Positions 23,101 to 35,663 of a DNA stretch of 64,000 nucleotides are shown here, piece after piece; the stretch's first letter is position 1; the number at the start of each line of letters is the position of its first letter. The stretch spans positions 14,435,501-14,499,500 of the forward strand of contig OW203992.1 of assembly GCA_934047225.1 (NCBI GenBank), read 5' to 3'. This DNA is from Ypsolopha sequella. Its lineage: Eukaryota; Arthropoda; Insecta; Lepidoptera; Ypsolophidae. The position numbers were made by a program, and so were the translations under genes. A model generated the notes under the pieces. It ran no database searches. It was not told the origin of the DNA and worked only from the letters and a program-made list of their open reading frames with translations.

Positions 23101-26100
23101 CTAATGGAAGCAAGTTAAGAAGCTTATTTGAGCACAAACGTCGTCGTTGCCATATTGAGACAACATTATAAATAATATCCGTGCTACAAAGGCGGCCAGC
23201 CGAGCTCTCAAAATAGCCTCACCTGCTATACAAAGTTGACGCTCTGGCTCTTTCTAATGATACATGCCCATAAAACTATACTCATATCACACCATTATGT
23301 CCCCATTAAAAATTTATAATTAGGTCATTTCATGCATCAAGCGAATCTATGATTCTTGAAAGTTTTACTTTAAAGAACAAACTCATGCACGATCAGTGTA
23401 AATAGATATAAATGGATGACAGGCTCTTATATTCAGAGCTAGGTAACCATTTATGACTTAACAATACTTCTTCGGTTCACATGCGCTATGAATAAATAAA
23501 TAATCCGGTGATATAAATATAACATGCCGCATTATGGCGCATCTATCTATGAAACGAGAATGAAAAGGTTAACCGGTGTCGCGTCACACTCACGCTGAAA
23601 AGTCACACTATGTTTAGGAACGTATTTTCATCCTCATTTTCATTCCTAATGAGCTCTACGAAGTACTGAAACGAAGTTATTCTCATAAATTAAAACATAA
23701 CAACACATTAAATCGAGTTAGGAAAATGTGGCTTTGGTTAACATTATGAATGAGTAAGGTTGAAAACGTAGACAGTTCAAAATGACTTATAATCTAAACA
23801 AACGCATCGGGTTAATCGTTATCGAAAAACAGGTAAGCGGGGCGATGGACCACGACTACAGTAGATATGTTGTTTTGCGACAAATGGACTAGTGGTTGCG
23901 ATATGAGGGTGATTATCAATCGAAGTGGTGCGATTTGTTGAGTTGTTTGATAAAGGAGCCGCAGCACCACGTGGAGGAGCGTGCGGAGCGAGGGATGGCG
24001 GTGGAGGGCGCGAGGCGAGACGGCGCGAGGCTCGGCTGCGAGCCGCCCCGAGCGAGCCGCGAGCCCCAAGCCTCGCGCTCGCGTCTCGCGCCGCCCTCCC
24101 CGCACTCCCAGAGGTTAGGATTAGACCGGTTCAACTGAAACTTGCGCTCCGAGAGCAGGCGCCGCTCCGGGGTCCGGTAGTGGTCGGCCGCCGAAGAACT
24201 TTTGTTACGTTTCACTTTGGACAAGAACTTAGCGTTAGCCTCGGAGGGCTCGACCCGGCTGATCGGCGATCTAGTACAGTTATAATGGAGTCTGTTAGTA
24301 GCGGGTGCGTGGCTTTGTACTTTACCGAGGGCTAAGTGGGCGCAGTCCACTGCAGGTGCGATATAAAGGGCAGCCGCATGTAACAAAATAGAAATATTCA
24401 AGCTAACCGCTTACAAACTGGATCAGGTGGTGGAATTATGTTAATAATACATATTCTGGGCTGATGTATTTATTTCAGCTTTCGTAGCAAGTGTATGTTT
24501 AGTAACAAGACAGTGTGTAACATTAACATACAAGTAATTAGAATTTTCATAACAAGAAGCATTATAATTAGTAACAAGATGAAAAGTTGAGATTCTTTAG
24601 AAGGAGCTAGCTGCCTTAGGTATAATTACGTAGTGAAGTTCAAAACATATTTACTTCAGATAAATAAATAAAAGATAGAGATACTTTTGAGATTCACTTT
24701 GTCCTAACTACTAAATCAAGAAATTTATATCTGTAAATAAGATCTTTTAGTAATCTTATAGAAAATGTTGTACACTAAGTATATTTATAATATTTTAGTC
24801 TACGATGCACCATCCAGACAATAACTTGCCTCTAACATTCACCTAGAGGTGACAAATAAATAAGTATACTATGTCAAAGCATGCGGAACCCATGCACTTA
24901 TAGTATTGTGCGATATAAAACAGTCTCCGACGTAATTTCATAACAGTGTACGCATACTTTGCAGTGCTATTGATTACAGTAATATATTTTATAGCACACT
25001 GTGCGTAAAATGACCGCTTTACGCACGCGCGTGCGTAAAGTCGGCATTTTCCGCACTTGTGCTATGAAAAGTTATACGAAACTCGTGCGAGAAACTTTTT
25101 CTCGACTCGTGTGATTGCAGCACTCGCCTTCGGCTCGTGCCGCAAACTCACACTCGTCAGAAAACGTTTCATCGCTCTCGTATCGTAATATACTAATTTG
25201 TTACACGTATATAATTTATATTTTATTAACACACCATCAAAATTTCTTTGGAGCCGATTTATGGAACAGCGTAATGCCTTTGCAACTAATTATATATATC
25301 TTGATTTGACTTATTTCCTGGGACCCCTCAGAACAGATCTCCAGTTAGCGAATCTAATTTTTTAAATTGATTATCATAACTGTCCATTGTCACAGTAATT
25401 CAACATAACAGGTTTGGTGTACCAGTTACTCTAGTTATTTACACAGATTGTAACTAAACCACCAACATTTACTAAATAAAATATAATCCCATAACCAAGC
25501 AAAATAAAAACTTCAGTAATCAAATAATTTTCTACATTTGCATCACATTATTTTTCTCTGGAATCACTGTTCATTAAGTAGAATATGTAGAACAGTAATG
25601 CAATTTATCCTGTACATCAGCTATGATAGTTGACTTTAGCACATAGACGAATACAGCCTACAGACTCCTCATAACAGGCGACCGATTTCTGTCAACACAT
25701 CTGACTGAACCAGCAGATACAATTCATGACTCCAAAATTATATGTTTCGGTTGGCCAAACCAAAATGGCTTCTATATTCATTACGTTAGAGTCTTCGTCT
25801 TCGGGAAATATAAGTTTGTGGCGCTATACGTTAGATTGGAAGAGCCAATAGGATTGCAGTATCCCGTTTCGATTGTTGACAGAATTATTTGTACGCAAGA
25901 TGTTGAACAATAGACGTCTTTCTGGGCTGTATTGTCTATGCTTTAAACCAAACTAGGGGCGTGATCCACTGTGATCCAAGACATTTATACAAGCGATATT
26001 ATGAAAGCTTTCGAAAAACGGCTCCAGAGATATTTGAGGCTTGTGACGTCACCTTTCAAACAGTTATAATTATCAAGCGCTACTTTAATGACTAGCGTTA

Positions 26101-29100
26101 TTTGGTTTTGAGTATACGTATATATAGGTAGATAGATGCAGGTCTCAGTGACTATTCTAAAAACCAACTAATTATTCGGTTTCTTGACTTAGCGTGTCTT
26201 CTCCGTGTAGACTCGAATATCTCCAGTGGTATATTGGGTACTGCATAATAAATATTCTATGTTAGTCCAGTCAAACCATTACATTATGATCATTTGGTGC
26301 TGTTATAAAGTGAACCATACAAAATGTACAGGATTAAATATCTTTAGTACTTCCGGTTAAATACCGCGGCGCAGGGTTTAACGTGACGGAAATTTATTAC
26401 TTGCAATCATTAGCGGTGGGCGACATTAAAAATCGCGTTGCACACGTGAAATAAATAATACTATCCACTTGGAATGACTCGCAAATAAATATTCCAATAT
26501 TAGGATTAACAGATAAAATGCATTTTCAAATTTTCAAGTTTGTATCTGCAATGGTAATACGAAAAGTGATAAGTCCCGTGGTAAAAGTAGCAACCGTAAG
26601 TGTTAGTAAATAGAATGTAAACAGTAAAATATCGTCGTACTCACCGGAACTAACAGCGTTCCTGCACCGCGCCGACGTGCAATAAGCCTCAATGACCTTC
26701 AGGATGAGAGCGTCCTCTTCATAAGAGTTCGACTTCCTCTGATGGGGTGCATAGGGGTGTGTCGGACCTATGTTCTCATCCGACCCCACTGTGAACGATT
26801 GAGGCCTTAGCGGCGGCGCGGGCCGCAAACATGTTATGCTCCATCCTATAAACAAGTTAAACTCTCGATCATTTATTCGTCAGGATACCTACTTATGAAT
26901 TACAAACCAGCCCTGGAATTGTGTAAGTAACGTACGACGTAAAACGTGCGATTTCAATTGTCAAACTGGCTAATTTGCTTAGGTGAATAGCAGTTTGACA
27001 ATTTAAACCGTACGTTTTAAGCTGTCAAATTAATACGATTTTCTTACACGATTGCCCCCCTGACTGTTTCACAATGGGGTCGATTCGGTGTAACACGACT
27101 TAAGGTGGATGGTCCAAGGCAAATTTGAAACAAATTTTTGGGAACCAACAATGACGACAGAAGTATTACAATTTCGTTGTTGCTTTTTTCTACACGTTCA
27201 ATTAATTTACAACTCGCGATTAATCAGTTTTTTTACAAACAAATGTTTTTACAGTCTAATTTTGCTATTTAAAACTTTCATAATATTGGATTACATTTTG
27301 TTTTTAAAAATACTGATTATTCGCGGGTATAAAATGAATGAAACTTATAGAAAAAAGTAACAAAACGAAATTATAGTACTTCTGTCGTCGTTATTGGTTC
27401 CCACAAGTTTGTATGAAAACTACCTTGGACCATCCACCTTGACTTATTTGACAGGATTAATATTATTTTAAGCGTCCTGTCTTTGTCTTTTCGATAAAGA
27501 CAGAACGTTTAAATTAAGTTTCATCCAGTCAAATAAATTAAAGCGTGTTACATCGAATCGACACTATTAGCTAACATCTTACAAACGACAATATAATTCA
27601 ATAATGTCTTAGATACTGTTTTGTTTAATAAACGCTACTAATACTCAATAGATTCGATATACTTCCAACCGCCCCCAATCAGGTTATAAACATTAAACTG
27701 TTCTATTCTTCAAAGGCGGTAAAGTCGGGGTTTTTATTTACATTTACTTGAGACGTTCGTCTCGAAATCTTTTATTATGTGTATTCAGTGTTTCATGACT
27801 AATTTGTTCCAAATGAAATCATAATATTGTACAAAGTAGAGCTGTATTTACCTTTAATACTGTAGTTCGAGCCGCCAATATCGATGAAATCGACAGACGA
27901 AAATTTCTTCCCGATGGGCGATTTATTTGGTTTGGCAGATGATTGATCAAGAGAGTCACAAGAGTTTAAAAGCCAGCGAGCCGACTGATTGTTTTGTTTA
28001 TTTTTCTGCGTTTTTTGTGTGTGCTGCGAATAGCTTTGATGATTGTTGAAGGAATGTGATCTTTTGTGATTCGAAAGACCCGAAGATAGGTCAGAATTAT
28101 TACTGTCGCTCATGGCCATCTGTTGGGAGAAAACATCATCGTGGTTATTAATAACTTTATTTAATGAAGACTAATTTTATACATTCTGACAAAGTTTACA
28201 CAAGATCAAAGCTCACTTCAGGTATGATAAATTGCGGGTACAAATTGTCATCTTTTACATATTACAGCATGTTTGCTGTAACATAACAGAGGTCTTTCGG
28301 TGGGTATTATTGTAATCCGATTTCATCACACTAGCTTCTACACGTAAATCCAAAACACAAGATATAAGCGACCTAGTTCCATCAGCAAAAATGTTATTTT
28401 CTCTGTTGAGACCATTCTAATCCTGAATGTGTTGAGTCCTTTAGTTCAAGATAAATTTTGATTTTGCTTCTTGGGATCCAGGTTAAAGAACTACTCAACA
28501 CCAATAAAAACCATTCATCGCTCGTTCTACGAGTTTCAAGAGAAAATGGGTGACATCTCAAGCCTTTCCATGCACTACAACTTAGTTGTGTGTTAGTTAA
28601 CGAGATATCTATCGGCGATGAAATAGATTTTGAAATTGTTAGTAAAATGAATAAACACAGGCAAGGATGATCAAGTAAAGCACTGCAATTCTGGGGTAAC
28701 TCTAATGATAGTATTAATTATGGTTATCAAATCAAGGCAATATTATATTCAAACTGGTGATACACAAAACAGTATCTCTTTACAAAAGAATGATCCTTGC
28801 CTGAGTCGGTGACCACTGTTATAGGTAACTTTGCTTTCATCCACCAGTGTGCGTATAGATCGGAACGGTACACCACAAAGCCGGACTGGCCTTCCGTCAT
28901 ACCCTTCTGCAGCTTGGACAAGTCCTCGCTTCGAGACCTCAACTTCCGAGACTTATCGTCGTTTCTTTTATCTGCATTACGTGGCGAGTTGATACGGGAT
29001 TGTCTTTCGGGCTGGGCAGCATCTGGCTTGTCTGTGTAGATCCGCATGTGGTAATGCAAGCTCGGCTTCGTGCGTTCGGTTATGTTCAAGGTACTCCACT

Positions 29101-32100
29101 GATTTTGGGTCGGCTTCCTCACATTTTTGGGATTCTCGATGTGTATGCTCGGTTGACGAATGATACGAGGCGGCGGTTCGGGTTTCAGTCTAATCAGCGG
29201 TATGTACTGGTCGATGTTTCGCCTTATCGAGGTACGCTGGATCCGCGGCGATGATACAGGTGGACTAGCCGCGTATGTGGATGTACACTCTTGTGTGTTG
29301 GACAGATCTAGCACGTCGACGCTGATGTTCTCTGACGTCACACTTGTCCCGCACGACGTGCGGGCGGTTGAACCGAATGGAGATGTGCAACGACATTGAT
29401 CTTCATATGTTGCCGCCTCTATTTCTGACAAAGTCAACTTCTTGCGATTCTCAATATCATAAGACCCTTGCGTCAAGCTAGTAAGAGATCCTTTCGAGTG
29501 GTTGGAACTCTTCCCCATGCTGTCCGAGTCATTGCCGGGTCCCACACCACCGAGGTTCTCATGCATATTCAACTCTGGAGATGCGAGGTTGCAACTTCCC
29601 ACGACGCCAGAATCTGAGGACCTCGGGCTGTGGCACGTGGATCTGTTGCAACATTCACATTTCTTCTGGGTCTTATGGTTGTCTGATTGTGTGCTCATTC
29701 TCTGCACACGACTGTCGTCGATTTTACCGAAGCTTTCGGCCTCCACCATTGATTTGGACAATGAGCGTCGAATTCTCTTGTCGGAATTAAGTGAGTGCTT
29801 TCGAAATGGTATGTTTGGGTTAAGGTTCACATTTATCACTTTTACGTCTTCATCTTCATTCCGGAACATTGGGGGAGGATCGATAATGATTGAATTAGTG
29901 TTTCCACATTCTTGGCCGAGTGGAGGTACGGGTGACGAAGATAAAATATTTTGAAGGATATTATAAGACCCCGCGGCATCACTTTTCGTAGTTTCGTTCA
30001 TTGCATCTTCGGGATAGTTTTCTTCAGCTGATTTCCAAAGTTTGGGCGCGACGTCAGGTTTCGCAGTAAAGTTTGGAAAACTTCGTCTCGTCGGTAAGAA
30101 ATCAGTTTCCGAAGTCCTCGGGGTCTGAATTTGTGTATTTTGATCGATGCTCGCCAGGTCCTCGCAAGCCGTGTAAACATTATTACCGCACATTTCGAAG
30201 CTGGAATTTTCCGTGCTTTCAGAATATTGGAAATGTGGGTGCAGTTTATTTTTATCTTTGGGGCATTTTTGTAGCAAGTAGCCGTTTTCAGCCGCATTAA
30301 ATGGATAAAGAAGGGGAGATGGGGTTGAAGTGAATATATCTTTTGTACAGTCACCTTTTACAGGCATATAAGTTCCGTCCGGATGCATGTCTTTAGAGTG
30401 ATCAAAATAGCGCACGTATCCGAAGTTACTGGCCCAACTGCTGCCAGAAGATACTGTCCTCGGACTTGGGTTGTCCATCGCGTCCTGTCTCGGTATCTTT
30501 GGGGAGCTATAGGCATCCGCGTCAGTACAACTAGAGCTCGTGTAGCTCTCAGTCGTGTCTGTCTCTCTGTCGCTCTCCTCAGAGTCAGAGCAATCCGTCT
30601 CAGTACCGATAGTCCCGTCATTCTCGATCTTCAGTCTGATACGATTTTTATGACGCCTCATAACAGGCAATCCCGTCAATTCAAACGCTTTCGCCCATGG
30701 TCTCTCGTGTAATAGTTTACGTAACATTTGTCTTGTTATGACTTTTTTCTTGACGAGTCTCGCGAAGTACTTAGTGAGAGAATAGTATGGCGATGCAGAA
30801 GGGTAGTTTGATGGGGGCAGGGTCACGTGATAGAGGCTGCGTCGGCTACAGCTGATGCTAGACAACGCTCCTTCGGAAGGGGAGCGCGCGAGCTATACAA
30901 CAACACCATAAAATACCTTAATCATAGAAACTTTGAAATAAATAAATTTCATTTCAGTGGAGCTAGTAATTATAAAACCTTATATTTTACGAGTACCAGT
31001 AGGTATGGGCAGTACCTAAATTTTAGTAAAACTTAATACCAGGTTTTTCATTTTTGCATTATTTCGCTAAATGGTTTACTAAAATAATTTTGTAAATAAA
31101 TATGATTTAATGAATAATGACTTATTCATCTTACTTTAATTATATGATATACTTAATAAAATATCGTTAAATTGAAAATGAGACATATTTCGGACCCTAT
31201 CCTGGATCCAGCATTAATCACAGCCCATACAGAAAACTACAATGTCATTTTGGCTTTCCTAAGGAGTGTTTTATTATGATTTCATGTAAGATCTGTGCCA
31301 ACACAATAAGCATCCTTTTTTAATTTGTATAAAATACTCTTAAATCAAATTTCAACTATGCAATGAACATTGAAGAAGAGTTTTTCAAGTTACAAACAAC
31401 TGACCTGAGGCAAAGACTGTGGCTGTCCCGGCTCGTGAGTGGGGCTGCTAGTGTTCGAATGTTTCTGCAGCAAACTGACCCAATTGTCGGCCTCGGCCTT
31501 CGTCTGACAGACTGCCACTATCGTGTCAATCATTGGCCCACTGATCTCGAAAGCGTTCTTTCTTGAGTCCGTATCGTCTAGCTTACAAACCGTTATTCCT
31601 GTCAGTGGCAGGGAACCCTAAAACAATAAGTTTTATGTATGAATTGCGTATGAATTATGTTTCCGAATAAATATAAACTGAAACAAACAAAAATGCTCGG
31701 GGTTGTAATCTCGCAATTGATCGTCGAGTCGACAAAATTTGAATGCGCTGTTAATATATTGTGATGCTCACTTCGGTTGCATCTCTGATCATTTTTCTGT
31801 TCTTCTACTTTGTAAGAATGTTCCATCTATGTATCACCTTTCCAGAAATATCGAATTTCTGCTACCGTGTAGGCTAATCTACGCAAGTATGATAAGTCAA
31901 GTGGCAACGGGACCTAAGAATAGATGTTAACCTGTTTGCTTACAAACGAACAAATTCGTTCAATGTAATAACTTCTATTGTTATATTCTTTTGGTTAGTA
32001 AGAAGCACTTAAAAATACGTAGTTAACTTAACAATTCTCCGTGCATATAGACAATAAAGATGCGATTTGCTTAAAAAATACACTACATGAATTTCCATAG

Positions 32101-35100
32101 TATACATTTTCCATACTTAATACTCCGGACAGATGGCGAGTTCCAAAGCTTTACTTTAGAAGATTCCGGCTTTTTACATAACCCTAAGCCATGAAATTAA
32201 AGATCCACGTACCTCATAAACAAAAGCTGAAACCCTCTTACTGACTGACAATAGGAGTAAGGTGGAAGGAAACAGGACAAGATATCGGTCCTGATGGGAA
32301 GGTCCCACGGCCACACTGCCCATGTGAAGCACGTCGCCCAAAGCGGCCATCTCTCCGCCGTGCCAACCTCGGACTTCGCCGGTAACCACTTGTAATTCTA
32401 ACTCTTTCTGGCGGCGTAATGCTGCGCAAGCACTCTGTTGGTGAAAACACAAAGTATTACATTAACTAAGACCTCGAACTATGGTCTCGGCCTTTATTAG
32501 CATGTCCATCAAGGGCTGTAATGCTGACCGCGCTGTGTAGGCCTGGATCTGCGCTACGCTACGCTTTCGGCCATCATCAGCGTTGCCAGCAACGCAGTCA
32601 TTACAGACTGCGGCAGTAATGTACTATTTTATAGCGACATCCATCACTTAAGAAACTCTGTTATTAGAGTGCATTACAAACTAGAAAAGATCAATTATAA
32701 ACAAATTTCAAGTAAACAAATATTGGAAAAAAGTTCTCGGGTTTTTTATTCGAACCTGCGACCTCCTGCTTACATGACAGGTGCGCTACCGACTCAGACC
32801 GAGGTTTTAATATGGACGGACGAATTTTTCCATCATACCTGTATAACGAATTTTTGTAACTACTTGGTATACCAGCCAGTAATGCACATACTGAACACTC
32901 GCGAGGGCGTTATGTGAATTTAACGCCTTGTTCTAGCCCTGAAATTTGTTTCTAATTGATCTTTTTTAGTTTGTAATGCACTCTAATAATATTTATTACG
33001 TTAACCTTGGATTTATTACATTTATAAGGCGTGCAGATGCTATCTTCATCATTTTGGATGATAAAATACCATAAAATAAATTAATAACCCAAGTGTCATC
33101 GATAAATAATTCAAATTTTACGACTTCACAGAAAATGAAAGCATAATAACATACGGCGATATCTTTGTAAACGACGGAGGCGCGATGCGTGTCGCCACGA
33201 TCGGGATGCGCTTCATGGACATGCCTGGCTAATTCCTGCAACATCGCCGGATATTTCCCGAGCCGGCGGAAAGGCTTCGACAGTCCTGCAGTAAGGACAA
33301 GGACTCCGGGACAAACCGCTCCAGCATTTTCCATCCATGTGTTCAAATCCTCTCTGTAAAGGCAAATAAATAAATGGCGTTTATTTGTGTCTAGCTAGTC
33401 AATGCCACTCAAAAGCTATGTTGTTTGTTTACTTTACTATTTCAAAGCAACTCTGCATTTAGTACAGCTGTTGGTTAAATAGGCTGTTATTGGCCTAGAC
33501 ATTAAGTAATTTGTTTCATCTTCATTATGTAATTTCGCAGTGGATTTTTGTACATAAATAAATAAATCATAGTGTAGATTCATACTTGTATTTATCTAGG
33601 ATGCAAACAGCTTTAGGATGTCCAGCACAATAAGTTTGATGTACAGTCTTGATCTGTGGAGCCCATTGCAGAAAGAGGCCTCCAACCCGCTGATCTGGCC
33701 CAGTTTTTGTGGCACAATCCTCTAGCAGAGACAGAAACTGTTCATGAGTTTGAAGAACCTCATTTATATTTCCAGTCAACTGCTTGAATTCACCTCTTGT
33801 AAGCCTAAAATAGATTAAATTATTTTAGTAGTAGAATTCACTATATCACTTAAAAGAAGAAGTAGTTACTTTAATATTTAAGGTGGTTTGTTACGGTTTT
33901 GGTGCAAAATGCACCACATTTGGTTGCTTTTCTTATTATACTTGCAAAATAACATAAAACTCATTCAATACTTTTCTTCACAAATAAGAAAAACAATTTG
34001 ATGTTGGTGCATTTTGCATTGAGACCATATCAAACCACCTTAATGGTTTAACTAATTTTGTAGTGAACGTAAAGGTAGCTTAACACACTCAGCGCCAAGG
34101 ATATTGTCTTAATAAACATGTTTCTATTTATTTGACATTTTCCAACCGATTCACAATTCAAAACTACTAGCTTATTTTCCAGTGCCAGCACTTTTAGACG
34201 CCATAAGAAAATGTATAGAATGATGTATGTATACTGTGTGTGTGGTACACTGGCCCACAAAGTGGGATCAGTACAACCCTAGGTGTATCATATATGATAC
34301 GCCGGCGCTAAGAGTGTTAATTGAACAGGCAGAAGATCAAATTGAGAATGTGAAAAGTTTGTATGAGAAGATTGATGAAGGTGGATGAAGAACAAATGGT
34401 GATCAGGATTGTAGGTGACAGGCATGTAATCAATTTACTTCAAGCCACCACAATTAAAATATACAAACATAAACTTAAACAATGAAAAAAACGGTAAGTA
34501 AAACAAATTGAAATAATGATATAAATAGCTTACAATTATCAATAATAAATAAGAATAAGCAGGTAGGTACCAAAATAATTTTACATAAAATTAGTAAGTA
34601 CTAAAAACAGATTAGTGGGAAGAAAACATTTAGTTTTGCAGCTCTGATTTTCAAATAACACTAGAGCATGAGTGACTCATGAGAGCCTGTGTGCGTTAAC
34701 TTCATTTGGACATCCTGTGAGTAAACAAAATAAGCAGAGCAAGACAAATTCAATAAGAAAAAATCAAGTATCTTACATATCACTATTTTCAAGAGGTTGT
34801 AGGAAGTTGGTGACGAGTCCCTGCATTTCAGCCACATGTGCCTTTTCAGAGTCAATAATGTCTTTGAGGACAACATTTCTGAAAGCTTGTATCTCTGATG
34901 CTGCCCTTATTGGGGATGTTGTCACAGAACCTGTAGGTTCTGTTGAAAATATACAAATTTTCTCATGTAAATATTAATAGCATTTTAACCAGTTTAAATA
35001 GAAACAAACAAATTCCTCCAACATATCAACAGACCTGCGTTGTGGTATTTTTCTCTTGCATTATACAGGTAAATGAAAACAGCAGTGACTCATTCAATTA

Positions 35101-35541
35101 GTTAGAACAACATGATCTTATTTTCCTTCTACAAATAATTGCTAGTTGTTTTTAAAGAAAATGTTTCATTAGCCTTGAGGCTCGAAAATGTATCTTGCAA
35201 CTAATTAAAATCAAAGATGCATCTAGATATGAAATTATTTTAATTTTTTGATTGGCAGGAGGCACCATCATGCCAGAAGTCTATTGTAAATCAATTAATG
35301 TTATCGAGAATCAATAATTTTACTGGTGGGTTACAGTGTAGAATAGTTGGTTACCTTTGTATTCAGTCACATAATTGCTAGGAAACCAGCCTGTGGTTTC
35401 CCCCAAAGTGCCTTCCCACCAGCCACCCTCCTCTTTTTGAGTGACGGTAATTATATCACCTTTTTTGAAGCATAGTTCGTCATTATTCTTTCCTTTGAAT
35501 GAGTAGATTGCTTTCACCAAGCAACTTTCGGCCGCCATCAT
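20177..35541 (-). CDS. RtGEF: Beta-PIX / ARHGEF7 (Rho guanine nucleotide exchange factor 7), coiled-coil isoform
   Basis: Scaffold and exchange factor for Rac/Cdc42 that binds PAK through its SH3 domain and GIT proteins near its C-terminus, at focal adhesions and synapses. Exons in transcript order: 35541-35355, 34939-34777, 33804-33586, 33353-33155, 32434-32213, 31617-31405, 30892-28784, 28119-27852, 26845-26645, 20433-20177. All junctions are AG/GT and in phase, for 1345 aa. SH3 is in exon 1 ([39 protein letters not shown]). The DH domain spans exons 2-5 ([17 protein letters not shown]). The PH domain spans exons 5-6 ([25 protein letters not shown]). Exon 9 has [13 protein letters not shown] and [13 protein letters not shown], hallmarks of beta-PIX. 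The last exon has the heptad segment [19 protein letters not shown] and ends KESKC, not the vertebrate PDZ ligand. The start could be either Met of the adjacent MM (35541 or 35538). Introns carry many MITEs. Orthology is very secure. Confidence 0.95.
20972..21398. mobile_element. Inverted-repeat element bounded by TTAA
   Basis: The left TTAAGGGGCTGCACAATGC and right end TTAAGGGGCTCCTCAATGC (inverted) match in 16 of 19 bp. TTAA at both ends is the piggyBac-type target site, but the terminal bases differ from classic piggyBac, so the superfamily is open. Confidence 0.6.
21861..22215. mobile_element. Non-autonomous pogo/Tigger-like element
   Basis: Ends CAGTACCCTCTCGCTAATCC and the inverted CAGTACTCTCTCGCTGCTCC are flanked by TA. 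The subterminal GGCGGATTAT motif is repeated. 355 bp, no transposase. In the intron of beta-PIX between the two alternative 3' exons. Confidence 0.8.
23916..24349 (-). CDS. RtGEF: Alternative 3' terminal exon of beta-PIX (non-coiled-coil isoform)
   Basis: This GC-rich open stretch lies between exon 9 (ends 26645) and the coiled-coil exon (20433-20177) of the same gene. The acceptor CACCTGCAG gives an exon starting at 24349 that begins with two bases completing a codon after the G left by exon 9, the same phase as the coiled-coil exon. It encodes about 144 residues and stops with TGA at 23918-23916, giving an isoform of 1404 aa. It contains [11 protein letters not shown] and a tail with [12 protein letters not shown]. 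From memory, a vertebrate beta-PIX isoform ends in a similar alternative exon with an SSLSRLEPSD motif and a Cys-Cys tail. The middle part is Arg/Ala/Ser-rich and poorly conserved. The acceptor CACTTAG at about 24331 is in the same phase and also possible. Confidence 0.75.
24991..25190 (+). repeat. CpG-rich dispersed repeat, copy 1
   Basis: About 200 bp. Contains ATAGCACACTGTGCGTAAAA and ends CATCGCTCTCGTATCGTAAT. The same sequence is inverted at 49862-50043. Its first 80 bp are themselves an inverted repeat (ATAGCACA to TGTGCTAT). In a beta-PIX intron. Confidence 0.8.
27077..27565. mobile_element. MITE family M1, copy with nested second MITE
   Basis: Ends GTCGATTCGGTGTAACACGA and GTCGATTCGATGTAACACGC are inverted. 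The inside contains GTCTTTGTCTTTTCGATA as in the copies at 37.9, 50.8 and 51.6 kb. The left arm is split by the element at 27103-27440. In the beta-PIX intron between exons 8 and 9. Confidence 0.8.
27103..27440. mobile_element. MITE nested inside M1
   Basis: Ends AGGTGGATGGTCCAAGGC and AGGTGGATGGTCCAAGGT are inverted; a second inverted pair (ACGACAGAAGTATTAC) follows inside. 338 bp. Confidence 0.75.
27852..28119 (-). CDS. RtGEF: Exon 8 of beta-PIX, Ser/Asn/Gln-rich linker
   Basis: The acceptor TCTCCCAACAG and donor AAAGGTAAAT define a 268-bp exon starting in phase 0 and ending in phase 1. It encodes [20 protein letters not shown] and continues to [12 protein letters not shown]; the last G joins exon 9 to read [15 protein letters not shown]. 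It is low in complexity and likely disordered. The same phase at the 3' end of the PH exon means it could be joined directly to PH if the 703-codon exon is skipped. Confidence 0.75.
28784..30892 (-). CDS. RtGEF: Giant 703-codon internal exon of beta-PIX
   Basis: One exon of 2109 bp follows the PH exon, open throughout, with acceptor TTGTATAG and donor TTTGTAAAG. It begins and ends in phase 0, so it can be included or skipped without changing frame; skipping it would give a protein of about 642 aa, close to the size of vertebrate beta-PIX. It starts [15 protein letters not shown] basic, probably helical segment follows ([20 protein letters not shown], about residues 38-57 of the exon). Next is an acidic Ser/Asp/Glu region ([15 protein letters not shown]), then a long Ser/Asn/Pro-rich, probably disordered region with proline motifs such as KPEPPPRII. 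No known catalytic domain is recognised. Long ORFs on the + strand here are shadows. Confidence 0.8.
32664..32990. mobile_element. Palindrome-ended tRNA-SINE element, second copy
   Basis: Ends AGAGTGCATTACAAACTAG and CTAGTTTGTAATGCACTCT-like are inverted. The left arm keeps a decayed tRNA-like module on the minus strand (ATTCGAACCTGCGACCTCC); the right arm has lost it. The shared middle (GCGAGGGCGTTATGTGA, ACGCCTTGTTCT) proves common origin with 5850-6425. It sits in beta-PIX intron 4, between exons 4 (33155) and 5 (32434). Confidence 0.72.
33879..34042. mobile_element. MITE, 164 bp
   Basis: Ends TAAGGTGGTTTGTTACGG and TAAGGTGGTTTGATATGG are inverted; an inner pair TGGTGCAAAATGCACCA-like follows. 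In a beta-PIX intron. Confidence 0.75.
35355..35541 (-). CDS. RtGEF: Exon 1 of beta-PIX with start codon and SH3 domain
   Basis: ATG ATG at 35541/35538 opens [17 protein letters not shown]; the complete SH3 fold is in this single exon with the expected ALYDF-like, WW and SNYV motifs. The donor AAAGGTAACC leaves one base. Two in-frame acceptors 9 bp apart (34939 and 34930) could start exon 2. An inverted-repeat MITE (35664-35899) lies about 120 bp upstream of the start codon, within or next to the promoter. Confidence 0.9.
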
Positions 35542-35663
35542 TCTATTTCTTGTCCAGTACCATGATAGTTCTTAATACTGAAATGTGGTCATATTTTATA
35601 TAATATAGGGATGATACAAGTCATCCATTAGGATAATATGAAATAAACAGGATTTTGATAAAA

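Noticed and set aside
23812..24335. Overlapping ORFs on both strands in GC-rich DNA near 24 kb
   Set aside because: Only the minus frame ending at 23916 joins beta-PIX in phase and shows conserved motifs; the others come from GC richness.
29502..30712. Long + strand ORFs (e.g. 29502-29954, 30383-30712)
   Set aside because: Antisense shadows of the 703-codon beta-PIX exon; no splice or domain support.
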